Shown piece after piece: positions 51,498 to 59,474 of a stretch of 64,000 nucleotides of DNA. Within the stretch, counting starts at the first letter, position 1. Each line of letters begins with the position of its first letter. The stretch comes from Streptomyces sp. NL15-2K. GTDB taxonomy: Bacteria > Actinomycetota > Actinomycetes > Streptomycetales > Streptomycetaceae. The notes under the pieces were generated by a model. The model was given only the letters and a program-made list of their open reading frames with translations. It did no database searches and was not told the origin of the DNA. A program made the translations under genes and the position numbers. The DNA is taken from positions 8,041,501 to 8,105,500 of the forward strand of contig NZ_CP130630.1 in assembly GCF_030551255.1 (NCBI RefSeq). Direction: 5' to 3'.

Positions 51498-51605
51498 CGG
51501 TCGCCTCCGGCGGTCGGGCGGGATACCGGGGGGCGTCGTCGTCCGCGACCCTGACCGGTCCGTCAATCGGATGAATCACCCGTTTTCCCCCGCAACCCGC
51601 CTTAA

Positions 51606-52799
51606 ATGGTGCGGGTGACCACGACTGACCGCCGGACGGCCCTCCTCACGGGAGCCGTCCTCACCGCCCTCGCCCTCGCCGCCTGCGGGACCGAGACCAG
51701 GGACCGCGCCACCGAAGGCCGCGGCACCAAGGCCGCCGTACCCGCCCCGCCGAAGAAGGAGACCGTCCAGGGCCTGCCCGGCATGCCACCCGTCCTCGAC
51801 CCGAAGGACGTGTACGCGGCCGACCGTCCGAACAAGCTCTCCCCGGTGGTCAAGGACTTCCCGTCCCGGGTCTACGTCCCCAACACCGAGTCCGACACGG
51901 TCTCCGTCATCGACCCGAAGACGTACAAGATCATCGAGACCATCCCCGTCGGCCGTCAGCCCCAGCACGTCGTGCCCTCCTGGGACCTGAAGACCCTCTG
52001 GGTCAACAACAACCGCGGGCACACCCTCACCCCCATCGACCCGAAGACGGGCAAGGCGGGCAAGGAGGTGGAGGTGCACGACCCCTACAACCTCTACTTC
52101 ACGCCCAACGGCAAGCACGCCGTCGTCATGGCCTCCCTCGACCGCGAACTCGTCTTCCGTGACCCGCACACCATGAAGCGGATCAAGACGGAACCGGTCA
52201 CCTGCTACGGCGTCAACCACGCCGATTTCTCCCTCGACGGCCGGTACTTCATCGTCTCCTGCGAGTTCAGCGGCGAACTGCTGAAGGTCGACACCGAGAA
52301 GATGAAGGTCGTGGGACAGCAGAAGCTGCCGTTCGACGGCGCCATGCCGCAGGACGTCAAGATCTCCCCGGACGGCAAGAGGTTCTACGTCGCCGACATG
52401 ACGGCCCACGGCATGTGGGTCCTCGACGGCGACAAGTTCGACACGCCGAAGCTCCTGCCCACCGGCAAGGGTTGCCACGGCCTCTACGTCAGCCGCGACT
52501 CGCGCGAGATGTACGTCTCCAACCGCGGTGAAGGCTCCGTCTCCGTCTTCGACTTCACCCGGAACAAGCTCACCAAGAAATGGCACCTGCCCGACGGCGG
52601 CAGCCCCGACATGGGCGGTGTCTCGGCCGACGGAAAGGTCCTGTGGCTGTCGGGGCGTTACGACGCCGAGGTGTACGCCATCGACACCCGCACCGGCACC
52701 CAGCTCGCCCGCATCCCCGTCGGCAGCGGCCCGCACGGCTTGGCCGTCTATCCGCAGCCGGGCCGGTACTCCCTCGGCCACACCGGCATCTTCCGCTGA
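51606..52799 (+). CDS. YVTN-type beta-propeller lipoprotein
   Basis: A 397-residue exported protein with lipobox LALAACG near residue 27 and a seven-bladed beta-propeller of the YncE/YVTN class. Repeats read RVYVPNTESDTVSVID, ISPDGKRFYVADM, MYVSNRGEGSVSVFD and RIPVGSGPHGLAVYP. Function is unknown; redox or surface binding roles are described for relatives. The ATG at 51606 lacks a clear ribosome site, and GTG 51615 is an alternative. Confidence 0.88.
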   Translation: MVRVTTTDRRTALLTGAVLTALALAACGTETRDRATEGRGTKAAVPAPPKKETVQGLPGMPPVLDPKDVYAADRPNKLSPVVKDFPSRVYVPNTESDTVSVIDPKTYKIIETIPVGRQPQHVVPSWDLKTLWVNNNRGHTLTPIDPKTGKAGKEVEVHDPYNLYFTPNGKHAVVMASLDRELVFRDPHTMKRIKTEPVTCYGVNHADFSLDGRYFIVSCEFSGELLKVDTEKMKVVGQQKLPFDGAMPQDVKISPDGKRFYVADMTAHGMWVLDGDKFDTPKLLPTGKGCHGLYVSRDSREMYVSNRGEGSVSVFDFTRNKLTKKWHLPDGGSPDMGGVSADGKVLWLSGRYDAEVYAIDTRTGTQLARIPVGSGPHGLAVYPQPGRYSLGHTGIFR

Positions 52800-52866
52800 C
52801 ATCAGGTCAGTTGACACGCCGCCGCACGAGTGACGATCCCCGACCCGGCGCCGTACACACGGGATC

Positions 52867-53487
52867 GTGCTCCCCATGATCACCACTCGCCTGCGGCGGC
52901 GCGCCGCCGCCGCCGTCCTGTCCCTGGCCGCCGTCCTCGCCACCACGGCCGCCACGGCCCCCGCCGAGACCGCTCCCACGACGGCTCCCGCCAAGGCCGC
53001 CCCCGCCTGCCCCCAGTTCGCCGACCCGGTCGCGGCCGCCGCCGACCGCCGGGTCGACGTTCGCCGCATCACTCCCAAGCCGGTGTGGCGCAACACCTGC
53101 GGCACCCTCTACCGCAGCGACGGCCGCGGCCCGGACATCGTCTTCGAACAGGGCTTCTACCCGAAGGACGTCGAGGGCGGCCAGTACGACCTCGAGAAGT
53201 ACGTCCTGGTCAACCAGCCCTCGCCGTACGTGTCGACGTCCTACGACCACGATCTGTACAAGACGTGGTGGAAGTCCGGCTACAACTACTACATCGACGC
53301 CCCCGGCGGCGTGGACGTCAACAAGACCATCGGCGACACCCACAAATGGGCCGACCAGGTCGAGGTCGCCTTCCCCGGCGGCATCGCGCGGCAGTACATC
53401 ATCGGGGTCTGCCCGGTGGACAAGAAGACCAAGGTCGAGATCATGAGCGACTGCCGGAGCAACCCGCACTACAAGCCCTGGCACTGA
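52867..53487 (+). CDS. Secreted guanine-specific ADP-ribosyltransferase (ScARP/Scabin-like)
   Basis: A 206-residue protein with a Sec signal peptide (ITTRLRRRAAAAVLSLAAVL). Mature-part motifs match the pierisin-type DNA-targeting ADP-ribosyltransferases: Arg83 in TLYRSD, STS at 123-125 in SPYVSTSYDH, and Gln164-x-Glu166 in DQVEVAF. All three are offset by six from the Scabin residues I recall (R77, STS117-119, Q158/E160). Cysteine pairs 48/78 and 182/196 fit the known disulfides. The family modifies guanine bases of DNA or nucleosides using NAD. The target organism and role are unknown. The gene follows the YVTN gene and is convergent with a GNAT gene seven bases away. GTG 52867 is used; ATG 52876 is possible. 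Confidence 0.9.
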   Translation: MLPMITTRLRRRAAAAVLSLAAVLATTAATAPAETAPTTAPAKAAPACPQFADPVAAAADRRVDVRRITPKPVWRNTCGTLYRSDGRGPDIVFEQGFYPKDVEGGQYDLEKYVLVNQPSPYVSTSYDHDLYKTWWKSGYNYYIDAPGGVDVNKTIGDTHKWADQVEVAFPGGIARQYIIGVCPVDKKTKVEIMSDCRSNPHYKPWH

Positions 53488-53493
53488 CGCCCC

Positions 53494-54126
53494 TCAGGCG
53501 CTGAGCAACACCTCCGACCCCACCGGCAGATAACCGGCCGCCTGGAACGCCCGCAGACTGCGGGCGTTCCCCGCCGACACCTGGGCCCACACCGGCTCGC
53601 CCCCGGTCAGGTGCCGCGCCGCGTGCACCAGCGCACGCCCGAGCCGCCGCTGCCGTACGTCCTCGGCCACCTCGACCGCGACCTCCAGCCGCCCGGCGAC
53701 TCCGCGCCCGAGGACGAGCACACCGCCGTCCGTGGTCCACACCCGCACGTCGTCGCGCCGCTCACGGGAACTCACGACCCTCGGGTGCGCGGGATCGTCG
53801 ATCTCCCGCAGCGCGAGCGGCGGCTCGCCCGGCAGCGGCGCGCCCACCGTCATCACGTCGATCGTGTCGCTCCGGCGCCCCGTACGGTCCATGAGCGCCG
53901 CGAGGAACCGCGCGTTCATGGTCGCGGCGAGGGCGTCGCAGTCGACGGCGCGCAGGGTCTCGTACACCCACGCCGGATCCTCGTCCGTGCAGACCACGGA
54001 GTGCGCGGTGAAGGCGAAGACCCCGGCGTCGCGAGGGGAGTGCTGGGGTACGACGGTCGTGGCGCCGTCCGCCGGCGGGAAGACGCCCCGGGCCGCCGCG
54101 CCGAGGATGTCCCGCAGTGTGTCCAT
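53494..54126 (-). CDS. GNAT-family acetyltransferase
   Basis: A 210-residue protein whose C-terminal 90 residues hold the GNAT core (LEVAVEVAEDVRQRRLGRAL followed by SAGNARSLRAFQAAGYLPV). The N-terminal half is family-specific. The ATG at 54126 is listed, but the in-frame TTG at 54132 is better placed relative to GGAG upstream. Substrate unknown. It is divergent from the EF-hand gene and convergent with the ADP-ribosyltransferase gene. Confidence 0.82.
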   Translation of the reverse strand: MDTLRDILGAAARGVFPPADGATTVVPQHSPRDAGVFAFTAHSVVCTDEDPAWVYETLRAVDCDALAATMNARFLAALMDRTGRRSDTIDVMTVGAPLPGEPPLALREIDDPAHPRVVSSRERRDDVRVWTTDGGVLVLGRGVAGRLEVAVEVAEDVRQRRLGRALVHAARHLTGGEPVWAQVSAGNARSLRAFQAAGYLPVGSEVLLSA

Positions 54127-54302
54127 CAGCAAGGCGCCCGCTCCTTGAGTCTCCACCCACTGGAAGACCCACACTCGCAGACGAGGAGTTCGGCCGGGTG
54201 GTCGCCGCACTGGAGGCGAAGGCGGGCAGCTAATCTGACCTTCGTCAGGAAGCCGACCAGGCGCGAGCAACACAGCAACACGAGACAAAAAGGGGCGGAT
54301 CG

Positions 54303-54515
54303 GTGGCGGACATCGAGGAAGCACGTAAGCAGTTCGAACGGATCGACGCGGACGGTGACGGCCTCATCACCCCCGCCGAGTTCAAGACCGCCCTGGCTCA
54401 GGGGGGCGACTGGAACGTCACCGAGTCCGTGGCCGAGGCGATCATCGCCTCCCGCGACCTCGACGGCGACAAGCTGATGTCGTTCGACGAGTTCTGGACG
54501 TTCCTGAACAAGTGA
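54303..54515 (+). CDS. Small EF-hand calcium-binding protein
   Basis: A 70-residue protein with two canonical EF-hand loops: D15-A-D-G-D-G with E26 at position 12, and D52-L-D-G-D-K with E63. Both have acidic residues at positions 1, 3, 5 and 12, so calcium binding is likely. It belongs to the two-EF-hand proteins of Streptomyces (the Cab group). GTG start after GGGGCGGA. The terminator just downstream appears to be split by an IS30 element. Confidence 0.93.
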   Translation: MADIEEARKQFERIDADGDGLITPAEFKTALAQGGDWNVTESVAEAIIASRDLDGDKLMSFDEFWTFLNK

Positions 54516-54523
54516 CGCACCTG

Positions 54524-54541
54524 AAAGGGGCGCCCGACCGG
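54524..54541 (+). terminator. Left arm of split terminator of the EF-hand gene
   Basis: aaaggggcgcccgaccgg lies 8 bases after the EF-hand stop. Its complement (ccggcgggcgccccttt, 55852-55868) lies just beyond the IS30 element, with one extra base in the left arm. Without the insertion the two arms would form a GC-rich hairpin, so the element sits in the loop region. Confidence 0.65.
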
Positions 54542-54550
54542 GTTGGCGGT

Positions 54551-55841
54551 TTCTAGGTGTCGTCGCAACACGTGGTTGTGTTGATCAGGCGGTGAGCAGT
54601 TTATGCAGGCGCTCGGCTGGGGTTTCCCGGCCGAGCGTTTTGCGTGGGCGGCCGTTCAGCTCGGCGGCGACGGCGTCGAGGTGCTCGCGGGTGTGGACGG
54701 CGAGGTCGGTGCCCTTGGGGAAGTACTGCCGGAGCAGGCCGTTGGTGTTCTCGTTCGAGCCGCGCTGCCAGGGGCTGGCCGGATCGCAGAAGTAGACCGG
54801 GACGTCGGTGGCGATGGTGAACGCGCCGTGGCTGCCCATTTCCGAGCCCTGGTCCCACGTCAGGGACCGTCGCAGGTGGGACGGCAGGGTCCGGACCGTG
54901 GTGACCAGCGCGTCGCGAACGCTCTCGGCGCCGTGGTCGCCGGGCAGATGCAGGAGCATGACGTAGCGGGTGGCCCGCTCGACCAGGGTACCGATCGCCG
55001 ACTTTCCGTCCTTGCCGATGATGAGATCGCCCTCCCAGTGCCCGGGGACCGCCCGGTCCTCGGCTTCGGCCGGACGCTCGCTGATCATGACCATCGGGGT
55101 GGCGAACCGGGGCCGGCGCTGCTGGGCCTGGCGGCGAGGTCTGCGCCGGGCGCGTCCGGTGCGCAGGGCGCGGGCCAGTTCGCGGCGCAGCTCACCCCGG
55201 CCCTGGACGTAGAGGGCCTGGTAGACCGTCTCGTGGACCACGTGCATCTCCGGCCGCTGGGGAAACCGTGCCCGCAGAGCCTGACAGATCTGCTCCGGGC
55301 TCCACCGTAGGTCCAGGTGGTCCTGGATGAAGTTGCGCAGCTGCGGGTTCTGGCCGATCTTCCCGGGCTTCGGACGGGGCCGGCGGGCATCGGCACGGGC
55401 CTGGGCCGCGTGCGGGCGGTACTGGCCGCCCGTCGGGTGACGGTTGCGGCGGATCTCCCGGCTGACCGTCGACGGGCTGCGGCCCAGCTCCGCGGCTATC
55501 GCCCGCACGGTCGCCTTCTCCCGCAGCCGGTCGGCGATGTGAATGCGGTCTTCCTCGCGCAGGTACCGGGACGGCCCGCAGGGCGCTGCCACCGCGTTGA
55601 TCGGTGGCAGCGCCTTCCGGTTACCGTATGCCTGACGACCGTTGCGCCACTTCTGGCCGGTCCGGCGGTCGATCCCGACGATCCGGCACGCTTCCCGGTT
55701 GCTCACACCCTGCTGCATGAGCCGGGAGTATGCCTCCCGCTCCCTGGCGAGCTTCTTCCTGCCCTGAGGCCTCTCCCGGTCCTTACGGATCTCGAAGTCC
55801 ATCGCACCCCTTGAACTGGGGTGTTGCAACGACTCCTAGAA
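54551..55841. mobile_element. IS30-family insertion sequence
   Basis: About 1.29 kb bounded by 21-base inverted repeats (54551-54571 and 55821-55841) with two mismatches, starting ttctagg. It contains one transposase gene reading toward the left end. No clear target duplication is visible at these boundaries. The element interrupts a hairpin that probably terminated the EF-hand gene. Confidence 0.88.
54585..55802 (-). CDS. IS30-family transposase
   Basis: A 405-residue transposase. An N-terminal helix-turn-helix (SRLMQQGVSNREACRIVGID) and a second HTH (VRAIAAELGRSPSTVSREIR) precede the DDE core: Asp in GHWEGDLIIG, Asp in LTWDQGSEM and Glu in SNENTNGLLRQYFPKGTD, the IS30 hallmark. ATG 55802 follows AAGGGG; the frame extends to 55829 within the inverted repeat. 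No frameshift or stop is present, so the element may be active. Confidence 0.93.
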   Translation of the reverse strand: MDFEIRKDRERPQGRKKLAREREAYSRLMQQGVSNREACRIVGIDRRTGQKWRNGRQAYGNRKALPPINAVAAPCGPSRYLREEDRIHIADRLREKATVRAIAAELGRSPSTVSREIRRNRHPTGGQYRPHAAQARADARRPRPKPGKIGQNPQLRNFIQDHLDLRWSPEQICQALRARFPQRPEMHVVHETVYQALYVQGRGELRRELARALRTGRARRRPRRQAQQRRPRFATPMVMISERPAEAEDRAVPGHWEGDLIIGKDGKSAIGTLVERATRYVMLLHLPGDHGAESVRDALVTTVRTLPSHLRRSLTWDQGSEMGSHGAFTIATDVPVYFCDPASPWQRGSNENTNGLLRQYFPKGTDLAVHTREHLDAVAAELNGRPRKTLGRETPAERLHKLLTA

Positions 55842-55851
55842 CCCAAGGTTT

Positions 55852-55868
55852 CCGGCGGGCGCCCCTTT
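55852..55868 (+). terminator. Right arm of split terminator of the EF-hand gene
   Basis: Complement of 54524-54541 across the IS30 element, followed by a short T-containing stretch (tttgtc). Confidence 0.6.
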
Positions 55869-55870
55869 GT

Positions 55871-55938
55871 CATGCGGTCCGGTTGCCATGCGGTCCGGCT
55901 CGTCCGACCACGACACTCCTCTGGCAGCTTGCTGCCAG
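55871..55938 (+). promoter_or_regulatory. Repeats upstream of polyprenyl synthase gene
   Basis: Two copies of catgcggtccgg (55871-55882 and 55887-55898) are spaced 16 bases apart. They are followed by a perfect palindrome ctggcagc-tt-gctgccag at 55921-55938. These are candidate operators in the 250-base leader of the polyprenyl synthase gene. Confidence 0.4.
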
Positions 55939-56095
55939 TCGGGTGAGCCCTCTGTCGGACAGCCGTCCTGTCCTGCTTCGCCGGTGTCCGATTGCGGACA
56001 GATGCCCCGGAATTCGTGTCGTGGCACGGCGGCACGTTCCTAGGCTCCGGTCTGGAAAGCCGTCGGCCGAGGGCCACGACCTGGAGGGGAAGCGG

Positions 56096-57124
56096 ATGTC
56101 CGCGCTGACTGCGAGGGTGCGAGGCCGGTCGATCATCACTCGGCTCGCCCTGCGGGATAGTCTCTTGGAACGCCGCATGCTCAGGCGCCTGGAGCAGGTG
56201 GAGACCCGGCTGCTCGAGTGCGCGCGCGAGGCGGACGACCCGCGTCTGGCCGAGATCGTCGGCCACCTGATCGGTGCGGGCGGCAAGCGGCTGCGGCCGC
56301 TGCTCACTCTGCTCGGTGCCGAGTTCGGCGATTTACGGACCGCCGGCGTCGTCGAGGCGGCCGTGGTGTCCGAACTCATCCACACGGCTTCGCTCCACCA
56401 CGACGACGTCATGGACGAGGGCCTCGTCCGCCACGGGGTCACCAGCGTCAACGCCCGCTGGGGCAACATCGTCGCCGTCAGGTCGGGCAACTGGCTGCTC
56501 GCCAAGGCCGCCCAGCTGTCGGCCGGACTGACGTCCGCGGCGATCCCGCTCCAGGCCGAGGCCTCGGAACGCCTCGTGCGGGGCCAGATACGGGAACTGG
56601 TCGGCCCGGACCTCCCCGAGGAGCGCCTCTCCCACTACTACGGCGTGATCTCCGACAAGTCGGCCTCGTTGATCTCCCTCTCCCTGCGGCTCGGCGCGGT
56701 CCAGGCGGGCGCGCCCGCTCGCGTGGGGGAGGCACTCGCGGAGTACGGCGAACACCTGGGTGTGGCCTTCCAGATATCCGACGACCTGCTCGACATCACC
56801 TCGCCCTCCGCGGAGCTCGGCAAGGAGCAGGGCAAGGACCTCGCGGTCGGAGTGGCGGGCCTGCCCGTCCTGCTGGTGCTCGACGACGTGCGGTCCGAGG
56901 ACGGCGAACTGCGCGCCCTGCTGTCCGATCCCGGAGGGCTGCGCGGGGAGCGGCACCTGAGGGCGCTCGCTCTGCTCCAGCGGTCCGATGCGATGGGCCG
57001 GGCCCGGACGCTCATGGACGGGCGGCTGGCCAGAGCGCGGGCGACGCTGGCCGCGCTGCCGTCGGGCCCGCCGCGGCGGGTCCTCGACGCGCTCTGCGAC
57101 TTCGTGGCGACCCGTACCGCATAG
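56096..57124 (+). CDS. Polyprenyl diphosphate synthase (trans, long-chain type)
   Basis: A 342-residue all-alpha isoprenyl diphosphate synthase. It condenses allylic diphosphates with IPP. First Asp-rich motif DDVMD at 103-107 (IHTASLHHDDVMDEG), second DDLLD at 229-233, substrate-binding GGKRLRPLL near 62-70 and the SDKSASL lysine. Small residues (Ala98, Ser99) four to five positions before the first motif suggest a long product (about C30-C40) rather than FPP or GGPP. ATG 56096 follows GGAGGGGA. It stands at the left edge of the A-T-TE cluster and could supply a prenyl chain for it, or menaquinone side chains. Confidence 0.9.
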   Translation: MSALTARVRGRSIITRLALRDSLLERRMLRRLEQVETRLLECAREADDPRLAEIVGHLIGAGGKRLRPLLTLLGAEFGDLRTAGVVEAAVVSELIHTASLHHDDVMDEGLVRHGVTSVNARWGNIVAVRSGNWLLAKAAQLSAGLTSAAIPLQAEASERLVRGQIRELVGPDLPEERLSHYYGVISDKSASLISLSLRLGAVQAGAPARVGEALAEYGEHLGVAFQISDDLLDITSPSAELGKEQGKDLAVGVAGLPVLLVLDDVRSEDGELRALLSDPGGLRGERHLRALALLQRSDAMGRARTLMDGRLARARATLAALPSGPPRRVLDALCDFVATRTA

Positions 57125-57152
57125 CCGTCGGGGACGGCCGGGACGTCGCGGG

Positions 57153-57824
57153 TCAGTCGCGCGCGATCTCGCGGGCGCGTTCCACCGCCTGCCTGAGCGA
57201 GTCGATGGCGGTCTTCCGGTAAGAGGCCAGCTGGGGAACATAGCCGGACTTCGTCATCTCGGCATGCAGGAACTGCAGATCGTCGGCGAGTCCCACCATG
57301 CGGAACGCGGCCCGCAGATAGGGCTCCTGGAAATCGTCCCCGTGGCGCGGCGAGCCAGGTCCGTAACTCCCGCCGCGCGCCGTGGCGACCACGGTCCGCA
57401 GCCCGGACAACGGACCCTTGCCGGTCCGCGAGTCCACGATCAGCGGCGGGATGGCGACCCGGTCGAACCACGCCTTGAAAGTGGAGGGGACGGAGAAGTT
57501 GTACATCGGCAGCCCGATCAACAGGACATCACAGGCCAGGAGCTCGTCGATCATCTCCCAGCTGTGCCGCCAGCTCCTGCGCTCCGTGGCGTTCCGTGCC
57601 ACCCCACGCGCCTCGTCCAGGTCGACCGTGCCCGCCGTCTCGAGCCGGGTGACCAGCTCGATGTGGGCCGCGTCGACGTGGCGGGCGGGAGTGGCCGTCA
57701 GGTCACGGTGGACGACCCTGCCGTCCGGGTGGGCCGAGCGCCAGGCTGTGGCGAACTCCGCGGAGATCTGCCGGGAGACGGACTCGGGCCGGGCGCTACA
57801 GTCGAGATGGAGCAGAGTGGGCAT
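57153..57824 (-). CDS. FMN-dependent NADH:quinone reductase (AzoR-type)
   Basis: A 223-residue flavodoxin-fold protein with the AzoR start (LLHLDCSARPESVSRQ), FMN loop GLPMYNFSVPSTFKAWFD and a second phosphate-binding loop TARGGSYGPG. The family reduces quinones and azo compounds by two electrons. ATG 57824 is used; 39 upstream in-frame codons contain the GAAGAG repeats and are unlikely to be translated. Beside an A-T-TE synthetase that may make a quinone, a role in quinone reduction or self-protection is plausible. It is divergent from the LysR gene. Confidence 0.88.
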   Translation of the reverse strand: MPTLLHLDCSARPESVSRQISAEFATAWRSAHPDGRVVHRDLTATPARHVDAAHIELVTRLETAGTVDLDEARGVARNATERRSWRHSWEMIDELLACDVLLIGLPMYNFSVPSTFKAWFDRVAIPPLIVDSRTGKGPLSGLRTVVATARGGSYGPGSPRHGDDFQEPYLRAAFRMVGLADDLQFLHAEMTKSGYVPQLASYRKTAIDSLRQAVERAREIARD

Positions 57825-57835
57825 ACCGGGCGACC

Positions 57836-57871
57836 TCTCTTCGGTCTCTTCGATCTCTTCGATCTCTCCAG
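57836..57871. repeat. 9-base tandem repeats between quinone reductase and LysR genes
   Basis: Four units of tctcttcgN (the last diverged to tctctccag) follow one another with a 9-base period, and looser copies (cttcga) continue to about 57910. The tract lies in the divergent intergenic region, just upstream of the reductase ribosome site, where a LysR operator would be expected. Confidence 0.55.
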
Positions 57872-58022
57872 GCTCTGTGAACTCTTCGAGCTTTTCGATC
57901 CTTCGAACTCTTCCGTGGGGCGGCGGTGCGCGGGACATCATTCAATCGGTCAATTCGCCTCGTGGCCTCATCGCTTGCGTAAAAGTCGGCGACGGTCGGC
58001 GTTAGGGGAACAGACGGTACGA

Positions 58023-58994
58023 ATGGTGCTCGACATACGGAAACTGGTGCTGCTGCGGGAGGTGCAGGCGCGCGGATCGATAGCCGCGGCGGCCGAAGCC
58101 CTCAACTACACGCGCTCGGCGGTGTCGCAACAGCTGTCCGCCCTGGAGGCGGAGACGGGCGCGCAGTTGCTGGACCGGCGCAGCAAGCGAGCCGCCCTCA
58201 CGGCGGCCGGGCGGCTCCTCGTCGAGCACACCGAGCACATCCTCGCCGGCCTGGAGACGGCGGAGTCCGACCTGCTGGCCGCGACCGGCCGGGTCTGCGG
58301 AGAGCTGCGGGTGGGCGTGCCGTTCCACGAGGGCCCCGCGCTGCTGGTGCCCGCGCTGACCCGGGTCCGCGAGGCACATCCCGAGCTCAGGATCACGCTG
58401 CAGAGCATCACCGCGGGCAGCAGCCGGGAGGCGGTCCGGCTCGGACAGGTGGACCTGGCCATCGCGGTGGGCTACGACGGCGTCCCCGAGCCGCTGACGC
58501 CGGGACTGTACGAGGAGCCGGTGGCCGACGATCGGGTCCGCCTGGTCACCGCCCCGGAGCAGGGGCCCGGCGGTGACCGGAGCCACGACCCGCTGCCGGC
58601 CACGCTCGCCGACTACGCCGACCGCTCCTGGGTTCTCGATCCGCACTCCGGTCTCGGCAGACTTGCCCTGCACGTCTGCGCCGGGGCGGGTTTCGTCCCC
58701 GACGTGGTGGCCCGCACCTCCGATCTGCAGGCCACCCTCGGCCTGGTCGCCCTCGGCTGGGGGGTCTCCCTGGTGCCGGATCTGGTGCCCGACAGGCCCG
58801 GCTTTCCGGTCCGCAGGATCGCCCTCGACGGCCCCGAGCTGATCCGGCACGTGTCCCTCGTCGTGCGCCGGGGCGCCCTGTCGAGCCCCGGCGTGGCGGT
58901 GACCCTCTCGGAGGTCCGCCGGCAGCCGAGGACTCGCTCAGGGCGCGGTGTCACGACGCCGGCCATCGAGGGGGGCCCGGTCAGCTCTCGATGA
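58023..58994 (+). CDS. LysR-family transcriptional regulator
   Basis: A 323-residue LysR protein. The N-terminal winged HTH reads LREVQARGSIAAAAEALNYT and SAVSQQLSALE; the periplasmic-binding-protein-like effector domain follows (GELRVGVPFHEGPALLVPAL onward). It is divergent from the quinone reductase across 198 bases containing tandem repeats, the usual set-up for LysR control, and it overlaps the NTF2-like gene by 14 bases tail to tail. It is a candidate regulator of the cluster. Confidence 0.9.
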   Translation: MVLDIRKLVLLREVQARGSIAAAAEALNYTRSAVSQQLSALEAETGAQLLDRRSKRAALTAAGRLLVEHTEHILAGLETAESDLLAATGRVCGELRVGVPFHEGPALLVPALTRVREAHPELRITLQSITAGSSREAVRLGQVDLAIAVGYDGVPEPLTPGLYEEPVADDRVRLVTAPEQGPGGDRSHDPLPATLADYADRSWVLDPHSGLGRLALHVCAGAGFVPDVVARTSDLQATLGLVALGWGVSLVPDLVPDRPGFPVRRIALDGPELIRHVSLVVRRGALSSPGVAVTLSEVRRQPRTRSGRGVTTPAIEGGPVSSR

Positions 58995-59463
58995 GCCGGT
59001 GGAAGACGACGGTGTCGAAGATGTCCTCCATGACGGTGGCCTTGCCGTCGCGCAGCGTCCACGAGTGGACGAACTTCAACCGCTCGGTGCGGCCGCGCAC
59101 GGACGTCACGTGGCGTACGCCGAACACCACGACACGATCGCCCGACGCCACGAACTCCTGCGGTTCGAGCCGCATCCCGTTGAGCACGGTGGGCACACGG
59201 GACAGGAAGTTCCTGACACCGGCGTGGCCGTTCTTGGTCCCGCCCAGGTCGTAGGCGGACATGCCGTCGGGGTGGACCCAGCGCACGTCCGGTGCCAGGA
59301 CGCCGAGGAGGGCCTCCACGTCACGGCGGTGGAAGGCTTGGTAGGCGGCTCGGATCAGCTCAAGGTTGGGCGAGTCGCGCGAAGGGGGAGAGGTGTCGGC
59401 GGAACGCGCCGGCTCCTGGGCCTCGGTGGGGCGCGCCTGCGAGAGGTTGTCGGACACGGGCAT
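58981..59463 (-). CDS. SnoaL/NTF2-like protein
   Basis: A 160-residue protein with a disordered 30-residue N-terminus and an NTF2-like cone (LELIRAAYQAFHRRDVEALL, LAPDVRWVHP, KFVHSWTLRDGKATVMEDIF). Members in biosynthetic clusters act as cyclases, dehydratases or isomerases; stress-type members have no known reaction. It is encoded 11 bases after the epimerase gene in the same operon as the A-T-TE synthetase. I recall that terfestatin-type pathways use a dehydratase partner for the central ring, which this could be; that is not verified. Confidence 0.85.
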   Translation of the reverse strand: MPVSDNLSQARPTEAQEPARSADTSPPSRDSPNLELIRAAYQAFHRRDVEALLGVLAPDVRWVHPDGMSAYDLGGTKNGHAGVRNFLSRVPTVLNGMRLEPQEFVASGDRVVVFGVRHVTSVRGRTERLKFVHSWTLRDGKATVMEDIFDTVVFHRLIES

Positions 59464-59474
59464 CGTCGGTCTCC

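Noticed and set aside
54546..55846. Target-site duplication of the IS30 element
   Set aside because: Bases next to the inverted repeats (ggt at the left, ccc at the right) do not match, so no duplication is claimed.
57825..57941. N-terminal extension of the quinone reductase through the acidic repeat (EEIEEIEETEE)
   Set aside because: The flavodoxin fold begins at the ATG at 57824, which has a GAGAGG-type ribosome site; the upstream codons are the repeat tract and lie in the promoter.
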